DNA of 7,621 nt from NCBI GenBank assembly GCA_017308345.1, contig JAFKFE010000214.1, positions 1 to 7,621 of the forward strand. The letters run 5' to 3'. Within the stretch, counting starts at the first letter, position 1. Each line of letters starts with the position of its first letter. This DNA is from Alphaproteobacteria bacterium. Lineage in GTDB: Bacteria > Pseudomonadota > Alphaproteobacteria > Rhizobiales > Rhizobiaceae. The notes under the pieces were generated by a model. That model made no database searches and was not told the DNA's origin. It saw only the letters and a list, made by a program, of their open reading frames with translations. Position numbers and translations under genes: made by a program. Positions 1 through 6,488 of this stretch are shown here, piece after piece.

Positions 1-809
1 CCGCCTTGCCCGGCGCCGATGCGCCGGAGGAAGCCTTTCTGGCGCTGATGCGCGATGTGACGCATGTCGTTCACTGCGCGGCGCTCAACAATGATCGCGG
101 CGCCGGCGAGGCCGACTTGCGGGCCGTCAATGCGACGCTGACCGGACGGCTCGCCAAGGCAGCCGCCGCGCGCGCCGAAGGGCGCTTCATCTATCTCTCC
201 TCGATCCGGGCCGTCGTGGGGCCAGGTTTCAGCGGCACCATCGACGAGGCCACGCCCCCTGCCCCGCAATGCGCCTATGGGCGCTCCAAGCGCGAGGGCG
301 AGATCGCGATGCTGGAGGCTTTCGCGGCGGCTGGACGCGAGGGCGCGACGGCGCTGCGGCTGCCGCCGGTGCATGGCGAAGGCATGAAGGGAAACCTGCG
401 CGGGCTGATGCGGCTCGCCGCCACCGGCTTGCCGCTGCCCGCGGCCGCCTTGACGGCGGTTCGTTCGCTCATCTCGAATGACGCGGTGGCCGGCGCCGTG
501 ACGCATCTCCTGACCCGTCCGATGCCGCCGCGCCCGGCCTATGTCCCGGGCGATGCCGCGCCGGTCGCGATGTCCGAGATCATCGCCGCATTCCGACGCG
601 GATACGGCCGGCCGGCCAGGCTTGTCGCCATGCCGGCCTGGCCTTTCCGGTTGCTGGCCACGCTCAGCGGCCGACAAGCGTGGTGGCAGGCTTTGGTGGC
701 CACGCAGATCTGCGATCCGTCGCTGCTGGCCTCGGAAGGCTGGATGCCGGAGACCGACACGCTCGGCCGGCTCGAGGAACTGGCGAGGCGGGCGGCTCAA
801 GCCCGGTAG
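1..809 (+). CDS. NAD-dependent epimerase/dehydratase family protein (extended SDR), 5' end missing; candidate 4-keto-QuiNAc reductase
   Basis: The reading frame is open from the left edge (first full codon at 3) to a TAG at 807-809, so the true start and the N-terminal GxxGxxG nucleotide-binding loop lie outside the window. A TTG at 6 is in frame but falls inside the Rossmann fold. What is present fits an extended short-chain dehydrogenase/reductase: a strand ending THVVHCAALNN, a VNATLTGRLAKAA helix, the strand FIYLSSIRAV with the active-site Ser, and the catalytic YGRSK (Tyr codon 276-278, Lys codon 288-290), followed by a substrate-binding C-terminal part. Such enzymes epimerise, reduce or dehydrate NDP-sugars in the cytoplasm. 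Beside a WbpM-type dehydratase and a small phosphoglycosyl transferase, the best guess is a 4-reductase making UDP-QuiNAc (WreQ-like) or a 4-epimerase. The family is clear; the substrate is inference. Its 3' end overlaps the convergent transferase gene by 13 bp. Confidence 0.9.
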   Translation, partial: ALPGADAPEEAFLALMRDVTHVVHCAALNNDRGAGEADLRAVNATLTGRLAKAAAARAEGRFIYLSSIRAVVGPGFSGTIDEATPPAPQCAYGRSKREGEIAMLEAFAAAGREGATALRLPPVHGEGMKGNLRGLMRLAATGLPLPAAALTAVRSLISNDAVAGAVTHLLTRPMPPRPAYVPGDAAPVAMSEIIAAFRRGYGRPARLVAMPAWPFRLLATLSGRQAWWQALVATQICDPSLLASEGWMPETDTLGRLEELARRAAQAR

Positions 810-1333
810 AACGTGCCCAGCAATATCCTGAGGTCCAGGTCCATGGAGGCAGCCTCGACGTAGGCCGCGTCGGTCTCGGCGCAGCGTCTGGGGTCCGACA
901 TGTCGATGCCCTTGATCTGCGCCAGCCCGGTGATGCCCGGAAGTGCCGTGAGCACGCCCAGTTCCTTGCGCCTTTGGATCAGTTCGGTCTGCGTGGGCAG
1001 GCATGGACGCGGGCCGACGAGGCTCATCTCGCCCTTGAGCACGTTCCAGAGCTGCGGCAATTCGTCGATCTTGGTTGCGCGCAGCACCTTGCCGACCGCG
1101 GTGACCGAATCGGCCGGCGCCTCGTGGGTGGGCAAGGACGGCGTGTCCCGACGCATCGTGCGCAGCTTGCGGCAGGAAAAGAGAGCGCCTCCCCGGCCGA
1201 CCCGGATTTGCGAGAAGACGGCGGCACCGGGCGACGTCGCCCGGATCGCCAGCATCGCGACCAGCACGACCGGCGACGTCACCGCCAGCATCACCGCCGC
1301 AACAGCCACGTCAAGGGCCCGCTTTGCCGTCAC
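797..1333 (-). CDS. Small phosphoglycosyl transferase (bacterial sugar transferase, WreU/PglC-like) initiating O-antigen synthesis
   Basis: This 178-residue protein moves a sugar-1-phosphate from an NDP-sugar to undecaprenyl phosphate at the inner membrane, the first committed step of lipid-linked glycan assembly. It has the short monotopic architecture without the N-terminal multi-pass domain of WbaP/WcaJ. A hydrophobic stretch at about 6-30 carries the Ser-Pro break (S20-P21) typical of the re-entrant membrane helix. It is followed by the KLRTM motif (56-60), the catalytic Asp-Glu pair in KIDELPQLWN (D90, E91), MSLVGPRP (103-110) and PGITGLAQ (132-139). The THE and GIDMSDP motifs suggest the subfamily often encoded beside an SDR epimerase/reductase. 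Start is a GTG at 1333, because the next Met (residue 15) is inside the membrane helix. Only 3 bp separate it from the upstream GT2 stop, so the two are probably co-transcribed. QuiNAc-1-phosphate as the transferred group is inference. Confidence 0.93.
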   Translation of the reverse strand: MTAKRALDVAVAAVMLAVTSPVVLVAMLAIRATSPGAAVFSQIRVGRGGALFSCRKLRTMRRDTPSLPTHEAPADSVTAVGKVLRATKIDELPQLWNVLKGEMSLVGPRPCLPTQTELIQRRKELGVLTALPGITGLAQIKGIDMSDPRRCAETDAAYVEAASMDLDLRILLGTFYRA

Positions 1334-1336
1334 GGC

Positions 1337-2269
1337 TCAGATCCGGCGCCAGAGGAAGGCGAGGTAGAGCCCGAGCGTGCCCATGAGGGTCTGCCGGTAG
1401 ACGCCGCTTTTGCCAAGCAGGCTGAAGCGCCTGAAGGCACTGCCCTTGCGTGCCCTGATGAACAGGCGCAGACAGAGCGCCGCATCGCGTGTGATGAGGT
1501 CACGGTTGACGGCAAGGCCCCCGAGATTGCTGTCGGTCCAGGTGGCGAACTGGCCCTGGAACAGCCGTCCGAGCCTCGAAAGCCTCGCCTTCCACGAGAC
1601 GTTGGCGCCGACGAGGTTTGCCGCATGCTGCCGGTACCTGACCAGCGGCCGCGGCTCGTAGCGGACCTTGCCGCCGGCGGCGGTGACGATGAGATAGGCC
1701 CACCAGTCATGGCTGACGAATTCGGTTCTTGCCGACGCTTTCGCCAGAAGGTCGCGCGCCTTGCGGTTGAAAAGCATGGTGTTGCCGCCCGCGATGCTTT
1801 GCACCAGCGCGTTGCGGAAGGACGGCGGGCGGCGGAACAGCGGCGAGTGGCCTGCCGGGTCGCCTGCCTCCGAAATGTTCGCCGTGCGCGAGCAGAACAG
1901 CAGCGGCGCTTCCATATCCTCTCCCTGCATCCAGCGGACGGCGCTCTCCAGCCGGTCCGGTTCCCAGAGATCGTCCTGGTCGCAAAAGGCATAGTAATCG
2001 GCATCGATGCGGGGATCGATGATCATCGAGCGGAAATTGGCGGCGAAACCCTTTCGCGGTCCTTCGACCAGCGTGAGGGTACCCTTTTTCCAGCGGGACC
2101 GCCACGCCTCGACCATTGCGGTCGTGGCGTCCGTCGAGCCGTCGTCGGAAACCCAGAGATCGACGGCAGGCCAGGACTGCGCGAGCAGGGATTCCAGTTG
2201 CTCGCCGATGAACGCCGCGCCATCCTTGGTGCCCATGAGAACGGCCACGCGCTGATCTTTTCCGGTCAC
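1337..2269 (-). CDS. Glycosyltransferase family 2, rhamnosyltransferase-like
   Basis: This 310-residue protein with a GT-A fold probably adds a sugar to the growing lipid-linked O-antigen on the cytoplasmic face. The nucleotide-binding strand VAVLMGTKDG begins at about residue 8, DDGSTD lies at 42-47 and the metal-binding DQDDLW at 97-102. GGNTMLF (161-167) and HDWW (187-190) are arranged as in the GT2 group that includes many bacterial rhamnosyltransferases. The C-terminal third is basic and has a short hydrophobic end that may touch the membrane. Start is a GTG at 2269, because the next Met (residue 12) would cut the first beta strand; no strong Shine-Dalgarno sequence is visible. The upstream gap to the dehydratase stop is 147 bp and holds a rhizobial palindromic repeat; downstream it is 3 bp from the phosphoglycosyl transferase gene. 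Rhamnose as donor sugar is a guess; the GT2 assignment is firm. Confidence 0.92.
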   Translation of the reverse strand: MTGKDQRVAVLMGTKDGAAFIGEQLESLLAQSWPAVDLWVSDDGSTDATTAMVEAWRSRWKKGTLTLVEGPRKGFAANFRSMIIDPRIDADYYAFCDQDDLWEPDRLESAVRWMQGEDMEAPLLFCSRTANISEAGDPAGHSPLFRRPPSFRNALVQSIAGGNTMLFNRKARDLLAKASARTEFVSHDWWAYLIVTAAGGKVRYEPRPLVRYRQHAANLVGANVSWKARLSRLGRLFQGQFATWTDSNLGGLAVNRDLITRDAALCLRLFIRARKGSAFRRFSLLGKSGVYRQTLMGTLGLYLAFLWRRI

Positions 2270-2330
2270 GGTCTCAGAACCCGCGGAGCATTCGGACAGG
2301 CGCCAACGGCCGGTTGCGGACGGGTGGCAT

Positions 2331-2416
2331 GGATCTAGAGCGCATGGCGCGCCTTAGGTTTTCGATTTTACGCATGTCTTTATCCCGAAACCGGTTTCCA
2401 CTTTCGGGAGACATGC
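2331..2416 (-). repeat. Rhizobial intergenic palindromic repeat
   Basis: The strongest part is an inverted repeat at 2372-2416. GCATGTCT (2372-2379) plus CCCGAAA (2384-2390) pair exactly with TTTCGGG (2402-2408) plus AGACATGC (2409-2416), leaving a 4-nt bulge (2380-2383) and an 11-nt loop that contains ACCGGTTT. The flank to 2331, with TCTAGAGCGCATGGCGCG and a T-rich stretch, belongs to the same kind of element as I recall it from Mesorhizobium and related genomes, where it occurs in many intergenic copies. It directly abuts the dehydratase TAA stop (2417-2419) and sits 62 bp or more upstream of the GT2 start. In the minus-strand transcript it would form a stable hairpin that could act as an RNA-stability or partial termination element. 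It has no U-tract. The family identification is from memory. Confidence 0.75.
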
Positions 2417-4435
2417 TTAACCGATCTGTCCGGCCGTCTTCGGCATCGCCCGCGCGGACGCGCCGGCGTGTTCCTCCGCCAGGCTGAGCCCGGCCAGGAT
2501 GGCAAGTGCCGCCGCCTTGTCCCGATCATGCATCGCGGCCACCAGCGCCGGCAGCGCGGCCTCGATCCTTCGCCATTCCACGACGTCGCTTCTGAGGCCG
2601 AAGATCTTGGCGATGTCGAGCTTGACGACCTGTTCGTTCTCGCCATGCAGCGTCTCGTGCAGCTTCTCGCCGGGCCTGATGCCGGTGAGGCGGATCGGAA
2701 TGTCGGTGTAGGGGCTTTTGCCGGCCATGCGGATCATGGTCTCGGCGACTTCGAGGATCGGCACGGGTTTGCCCATGTCGAGCATGTAGATGGCATAGTC
2801 GTCCCTGCCCCGGCGCTGCTCGGCATCGGCGGCCGACATGATGACGAGATCGACCGCCTCGGCCACGGTCATGAAATAGCGGGTCATGCGCCGGTCGGTG
2901 ATGGTGACCGGCCCGCCGGCCTCGATCTGCGCCTGGAAGATGGTCGCCACCGAGCCGTTGGAGCCGAAGACATTGCCGAAGCGCACGGCGACGAATTTGG
3001 TGCCGGAACCGTGCACGCCCAGGGCATGTTGCGCGCCGGCATGCAGCCGCGACGGCGCCGCATGGGTTTCATGCAGCGAGGAGACGATCTGCTCGGCCGC
3101 CCGCTTGGTGACACCTAGCACCGAAGTGGGGTCGACGGCCTTGTCGCTGGAAATCAGCAGGAATTGCGGCACCCCGCATTCGGCCGCGACCTCGGCGCAG
3201 GCGAGCGTGCCGAAGACATTCGTCTCGATCGCCGCTTCCCAGTTCTCTTCCAGCAGCGGCACGTGCTTCAGCGCCGCGGCATGAAAGAGGATCGAGGGTT
3301 TGAACTCGCTGACGAGGCGCAACATGTGAGGCCGGTCGGTGACGTCGACGATGCGGCTGGTCAGCCGGTCGCGGTCCTTGTCGTCGATCAGCTGATCGAG
3401 CTGGAAAATGCCGAACTCGGAGTTGTCGGCCACCAGCACCGCCTCGGCGCCGAGCTCCAGCGCGCGCTTGACCAGGACACGGCCGATGGAGCCGGCGCCG
3501 CCGGTGACCAGCACGCGCTTGCCGCCGACGAAGGCGCCGATGCGCGCCGTGTCGGTGGCGACCGCCGAACGGCGCATGATGGTTTCCATCTCGACCGCGT
3601 CGAGGACCAGCTTGCCGCCCTGCCCCAATTCGGAAAGACCGGAAAACTGGACGACGGCGATGCCGCTGTGGCGGGCGACGCGCACCAGCTCGGCATAGTC
3701 CTCGATGTCGCGCTCGGCGCCGTTGCCGAAGATCAGCAGGTCGAGGCTTTCCGTGCCCTTGACATAGTCCTCCAGCACCTCGACCAGGCGCGGACGGAGC
3801 GCCACGACCGGAACGCCCTGGATCCGCGTGCCGAGCGGCGCGTCGGCCTCGGTCGCCATGATGCCGGCAATGGCGTATTCGGCCGGCGCCGCCGCGCGGG
3901 TGAAGCGGACGATGACGTCCGCTTCGCTCAGACGGCCGATGAACAGCGCCTGCTTGACCGGCACGTCGCCCGGAGCGCGGCGCAGGATGCGCCAGGACGC
4001 GCCGTCGCGGAGAAAGCGATAGTAGAGCCTGGGCGCCGAAATGATGGTGAAGGAGACCAGGAAGAAGACGATGAACTGGCGCTCATTGAGGCCGGAGACC
4101 GGCTGGAAAAAGAAGCGGAAGGCAAGCGAGGCCAGATAGAGGACAACCGTCAGGCTGCCGCAGCCCTTGAGGATGTTGAAGAAATCGGGCGTGGAGGCAA
4201 AGCGCCAGACGGTATTGTAAAGGCCGCAAGCGCGGAACAGGAGATGGGCGATGATCACGATGAGCGCCCAGCAGGCCAGCCCGCCGGCGGAGAACGCCGC
4301 GAAGGAAAGCCGTGACTGCGACAGGATCAGGCTCAGCGCCACCGCGACCAGGACCATGACGAGGTCCTGGACCATGATGATGGCGCGCCGCATCTTCGGT
4401 CGGAGTCCCGATACGGCTTCTACGTATGCGGTCAT
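2417..4435 (-). CDS. Membrane-bound NDP-sugar 4,6-dehydratase, WbpM/CapD/FlaA1 type (polysaccharide biosynthesis protein)
   Basis: With the ATG at 4435 the protein has 672 residues, normal for the large membrane-anchored dehydratases. Four hydrophobic segments (about 18-38, 48-68, 94-110, 119-136) precede a degenerate first Rossmann domain (about 160-290) and a catalytic SDR domain. This has TGGAGSIG (311-318), HAAALKHVPLLE (385-396), the SSDK active-site segment (S430, D431, K432), K444, RFGNVFGSNGSV (485-496) and RPGEKLHE (587-594). The family typically converts UDP-GlcNAc to the 4-keto-6-deoxy sugar, precursor of QuiNAc, FucNAc or bacillosamine. Two oddities: Leu440 stands where short members have catalytic Tyr and most long ones Met, and an Ala/His-rich insertion lies at about 455-476. 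An upstream in-frame TTG (4492) would add 19 unlikely residues. A GGAG lies 14 nt before the ATG, too far for a standard Shine-Dalgarno. First gene of the minus-strand operon. Confidence 0.93.
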   Translation of the reverse strand: MTAYVEAVSGLRPKMRRAIIMVQDLVMVLVAVALSLILSQSRLSFAAFSAGGLACWALIVIIAHLLFRACGLYNTVWRFASTPDFFNILKGCGSLTVVLYLASLAFRFFFQPVSGLNERQFIVFFLVSFTIISAPRLYYRFLRDGASWRILRRAPGDVPVKQALFIGRLSEADVIVRFTRAAAPAEYAIAGIMATEADAPLGTRIQGVPVVALRPRLVEVLEDYVKGTESLDLLIFGNGAERDIEDYAELVRVARHSGIAVVQFSGLSELGQGGKLVLDAVEMETIMRRSAVATDTARIGAFVGGKRVLVTGGAGSIGRVLVKRALELGAEAVLVADNSEFGIFQLDQLIDDKDRDRLTSRIVDVTDRPHMLRLVSEFKPSILFHAAALKHVPLLEENWEAAIETNVFGTLACAEVAAECGVPQFLLISSDKAVDPTSVLGVTKRAAEQIVSSLHETHAAPSRLHAGAQHALGVHGSGTKFVAVRFGNVFGSNGSVATIFQAQIEAGGPVTITDRRMTRYFMTVAEAVDLVIMSAADAEQRRGRDDYAIYMLDMGKPVPILEVAETMIRMAGKSPYTDIPIRLTGIRPGEKLHETLHGENEQVVKLDIAKIFGLRSDVVEWRRIEAALPALVAAMHDRDKAAALAILAGLSLAEEHAGASARAMPKTAGQIG

Positions 4436-4709
4436 TGGGTAGCACTGAACTCCAGGCGCGGAGACTTGACCTCCAGAACGTCGCCCGGCCAACCATGGCC
4501 CGGCACCACTCAGGATTTCAAATCCCCTACCCCCGTTACCCGCTTACCGCATTAGCGCGGAGTTGGGAGGAGAGCCACAGTTTTTTTGGGGCATCCGTGA
4601 TTGCCTCAGTAACTGTCTTGAAGCTGCAACAACTCGACTGCTGGTCGCTTAAGGAAAACTGCCGGAGCGCCCAACAGATTCTGCTAATGTATATTGCGGA
4701 ACGACGATC

Positions 4710-4725
4710 CGGCTTCATTAAGCCG
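4710..4725. repeat. Short inverted repeat upstream of the export operon
   Basis: CGGCTT (4710-4715) and AAGCCG (4720-4725) form a perfect 6-bp inverted repeat around a CATT spacer. It ends 7 bp before the -35 of the promoter candidate, where an activator or repressor dimer could bind. It could also be chance. Confidence 0.35.
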
Positions 4726-4732
4726 CACCGCG

Positions 4733-4761
4733 TTGCCATAAGCCTGTCGCAACGGCTATTA
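4733..4761 (+). promoter_or_regulatory. Candidate sigma-70 promoter for the wzm-wzt operon
   Basis: TTGCCA (4733-4738; 5 of 6 against TTGACA) is followed after exactly 17 bp by CTATTA (4756-4761; 4 of 6 against the rhizobial CTATAT form of the -10). Transcription would start near 4768, about 60 bp before the permease ATG. The -10 abuts a 13-bp sequence with a small palindrome that is repeated in the next intergenic region. Judged by eye only. Confidence 0.4.
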
Positions 4762-4772
4762 AGCAGACGCTT
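4760..4772 (+). repeat. 13-bp direct repeat, copy 1 (contains palindrome AAGC-N4-GCTT)
   Basis: TAAGCAGACGCTT here is identical to 6392-6404. It contains the inverted repeat AAGC/GCTT around AGAC and overlaps the end of the candidate -10 and the expected transcription start of the export operon. That position would suit an operator, but the role is inference. Confidence 0.55.
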
Positions 4773-4827
4773 GGCGGTCGTGGGGCGTGGGACGAAGCAC
4801 CAGAACAATAATTGTGACACCACAGCG

Positions 4828-5619
4828 ATGATTTCGGTAGTAAGCGGCGCGCTTGACGATATCTCCAGGGCGATGAAGCTGCGAAGGGTATGGATCGCCC
4901 TCGCGCATGAGGATATCGGCGACCAGCACCGGCGCACCACGCTTGGGCCGCTTTGGCTTCTGGTCAACTATCTGGCTTTCGTGGGCACTTTCGTCTTCGT
5001 GTTCCAGCCAGCGGGCAAGGATGCGGCCGGCTATTCAGCCTATGTCGCCATCGGCCTCATGGTCTGGTTCTACCTGATGGAAGTCATAACCGTCAGTGTG
5101 TCGCTCTTCAAACGCGAGCAGAGCTTCATCGAAGGCACGACGCTGCCACTGTTCGTCTACGTGATGCGACTGACGGTACAGTCGGCGATTCGCGCCGGTT
5201 ACGCGATTGCAGGTTGCGTCGTCATTCTGTTGCTGAGCGGGCCGGCCTTGACGATCGCCTGGCTGTGGTCGCTCGCGGGGTTGCTTCTGATCCTGGTGGC
5301 CACCCCAGCCGTCATTGCAATCTTCGCATTCATCGGCGCATTTTTCCCTGACAGCGAATTCATCGTCGGCAACCTGATGAGGGTCGGCATGTTCTTCACG
5401 CCAGTTTTCTGGGTAAACAACGGGCAAGACCCGGTACAAACATATGCATACAACTGGAATCCATTCACGAGCTTCCTGGAGGTTGTGCGCCTGCCCATCC
5501 TTAACGAGGAGTTTCCGGTACATGATTTCACCCTGACCGGCTTAACCACGCTGGCCGCTTGGGTTGTTGCATTGATGCTGCTCGGCAGATATCGCCGGCA
5601 GGTGGTCTTCATGATCTGA
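4828..5619 (+). CDS. wzm: ABC-2 type polysaccharide export permease (Wzm-like)
   Basis: The ATG at 4828 gives 263 residues, the usual size for Wzm/KpsM-type permeases. The frame is open further upstream, but only from here does the sequence look like the family: an amphipathic N-terminus, then WIALAHEDIGDQHRRTTLGP (22-41), the cytosolic gate-helix/first-membrane-segment motif of this group. Hydrophobic segments lie at about 44-60, 69-92, 122-138, 143-172 (long, probably two-part), 181-196 (with FFTPVFW, 189-195) and 236-252. NPFTSFLEVVR (211-221), before the last segment, is also typical. The protein forms the inner-membrane channel through which lipid-linked O-antigen or another polymer is moved, powered by the ATPase encoded 7 bp downstream. 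The start has a poor Shine-Dalgarno; the ATG at 4873 is less likely because it would trim the N-terminal helix. The symbol reflects family and context, not proof of the substrate. Confidence 0.9.
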   Translation: MISVVSGALDDISRAMKLRRVWIALAHEDIGDQHRRTTLGPLWLLVNYLAFVGTFVFVFQPAGKDAAGYSAYVAIGLMVWFYLMEVITVSVSLFKREQSFIEGTTLPLFVYVMRLTVQSAIRAGYAIAGCVVILLLSGPALTIAWLWSLAGLLLILVATPAVIAIFAFIGAFFPDSEFIVGNLMRVGMFFTPVFWVNNGQDPVQTYAYNWNPFTSFLEVVRLPILNEEFPVHDFTLTGLTTLAAWVVALMLLGRYRRQVVFMI

Positions 5620-5626
5620 GTGTCTG

Positions 5627-6349
5627 ATGGTTTTCATCAAGCTGGATAATGTCAGCCTGGTCTACAAGCTGCACGAAAAGCTGACGCTTTCGGCACCAGA
5701 CCGGCGCATGAGCGATACTGGCGGCAGAATTGCCAACTCGGGAAGAAATCAGTTCGTCCAGGCGCTCGACGGTGTCAGTTTCGAGCTGAAGGCCGGTGAC
5801 AGGTTGGGCCTGGTCGGTCCGAATGGAGCCGGCAAGACAACCCTGCTGAAAGTGCTCTACGGAATCTATGAACCCTCCGGTGGAAGCATCGCCATAAATG
5901 GCAAGGTCGATGCCCTCTTCAACATCAACATAGGATTTCGTCCCGAGGCCACCGGACGGCGAAACATCGTATTGAGAGGATTGATCAGCGGTTGGACCGA
6001 AGCCGAGATCGAAGAAAAGATGGAAGAGATCATCGCGTTCAGCGAACTCGGTGATTTCATCGACCTGCCCTTCAAAGCCTACAGCCAGGGCATGGCTGCC
6101 AGGCTGGCTTTCGCCGCGTCAACGGCGCTTGAGCCAGAAATCCTTCTGATGGACGAGTGGATCAGCGCCGGCGACGCTTCCTTTCAGGAAAAGGCCAAAC
6201 GGCGCATGGACGAACTGGCGGAGAAGGCCGGCATTATCGTGCTGGCAAGCCACGACCAGAGCCTTATCGAACGCGTTTGCACGAAGACGTTGACGCTTCG
6301 CCATGGCCGGGTGGAGTCAATGACGATGGCAGCAATGGAAGCCGCCTGA
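5627..6349 (+). CDS. wzt: ABC transporter ATPase for polysaccharide export (Wzt/KpsT-like, no C-terminal carbohydrate-binding domain)
   Basis: This 240-residue ATPase partners the permease encoded 7 bp upstream. Visible motifs are Walker A GPNGAGKT (64-71), the signature loop YSQGM (152-156) in the Wzt-style form instead of LSGGQ, Walker B ILLMDE (172-177) and the switch His in ASHD (H209). The stretch LFNINIGFRPEATGRRNI matches the G-loop/Q-loop region typical of Wzt and TarH-like ATPases. An insertion at about 18-42 before the conserved LDGVSF lengthens the N-terminus. It ends soon after the core fold, so it lacks the roughly 150-200-residue C-terminal domain by which some Wzt proteins recognise a capped polymer end. 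Export is therefore probably coupled to synthesis without recognition of a terminal cap. Some ATPases of this class serve capsule or teichoic-acid exporters, so the polymer type is inferred from the neighbouring genes. Confidence 0.92.
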   Translation: MVFIKLDNVSLVYKLHEKLTLSAPDRRMSDTGGRIANSGRNQFVQALDGVSFELKAGDRLGLVGPNGAGKTTLLKVLYGIYEPSGGSIAINGKVDALFNINIGFRPEATGRRNIVLRGLISGWTEAEIEEKMEEIIAFSELGDFIDLPFKAYSQGMAARLAFAASTALEPEILLMDEWISAGDASFQEKAKRRMDELAEKAGIIVLASHDQSLIERVCTKTLTLRHGRVESMTMAAMEAA

Positions 6350-6352
6350 TGG

Positions 6353-6375
6353 CCCCTGCACGAGTCCGTGAGGGG
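6353..6375 (+). terminator. Possible hairpin terminator after wzt
   Basis: CCCCT (6353-6357) and CACG (6359-6362) pair with CGTG (6367-6370) and AGGGG (6371-6375), with one bulged G and a 4-nt loop, starting 4 bp after the ATPase stop. It is followed by AAGGAATATTA, not by a T-run, so it is at best a weak or factor-assisted terminator, or a 3'-end-stabilising hairpin. Confidence 0.35.
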
Positions 6376-6391
6376 AAGGAATATTAGCTTC

Positions 6392-6404
6392 TAAGCAGAC
6401 GCTT
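6392..6404 (+). repeat. 13-bp direct repeat, copy 2 (contains palindrome AAGC-N4-GCTT)
   Basis: TAAGCAGACGCTT is identical to 4760-4772. It lies in the 208-bp gap between wzt and the next glycosyltransferase gene, 166 bp before the ATG at 6558. The flanks differ from copy 1 (the preceding bases are CTTC here, CTAT there), so only the core is shared. No clear -35 lies at the matching distance. Confidence 0.5.
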
Positions 6405-6488
6405 CTGTTGAACCACACCTAGTGCAATGCTGTCGGCCACTCTGCAGCCAATAGAGTTATCTTCGCCGAGCATAGATCGCGCTCCGCC

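Larger units (their letters stand above)
4436..4827. other. Divergent intergenic region with probable promoters for both operons
   Basis: These 392 bp lie between the dehydratase start and the permease start and are clearly less GC-rich than the genes to the left (4681-4740 counts 31 G+C in 60). The permease frame is open back to 4426, but the extension has no membrane-protein character and its codons look random. The 143-residue minus-strand frame crossing it is likewise unconvincing. The region holds a T7 run (4581-4587), a small perfect stem-loop (4710-4725), a promoter candidate (4733-4761) and a 13-bp repeat (4760-4772). I see no convincing promoter for the minus-strand operon, though one must be near. 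Confidence 0.7.

Noticed and set aside
680..2338. A 552-codon open frame on the plus strand opposite the two transferase genes
   Set aside because: It is the antisense shadow of two high-GC genes with clear catalytic motifs. Its translation is Arg/Gly/Asp/His-rich with no domain pattern.
3164..4315. A 383-codon plus-strand open frame opposite the dehydratase gene
   Set aside because: It is an antisense shadow. The minus-strand frame carries all family motifs, while this one is Asp/Glu/Arg-rich without recognisable features.
4561..4590. T7 run (4581-4587) as an intrinsic terminator
   Set aside because: No inverted repeat precedes it on the plus strand, and no A-run partner structure is seen for the minus strand.
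4426..4827. N-terminal extension of the permease by 134 residues
   Set aside because: The frame happens to be open, but the extension would include probable promoter sequence, has no membrane-protein character, and the 263-residue form already matches the usual Wzm length.
4536..4967. A 143-codon minus-strand frame across the divergent intergenic region
   Set aside because: It overlaps the permease start, has no Shine-Dalgarno or recognisable motif, and its composition is Ser/Arg-rich like random sequence.
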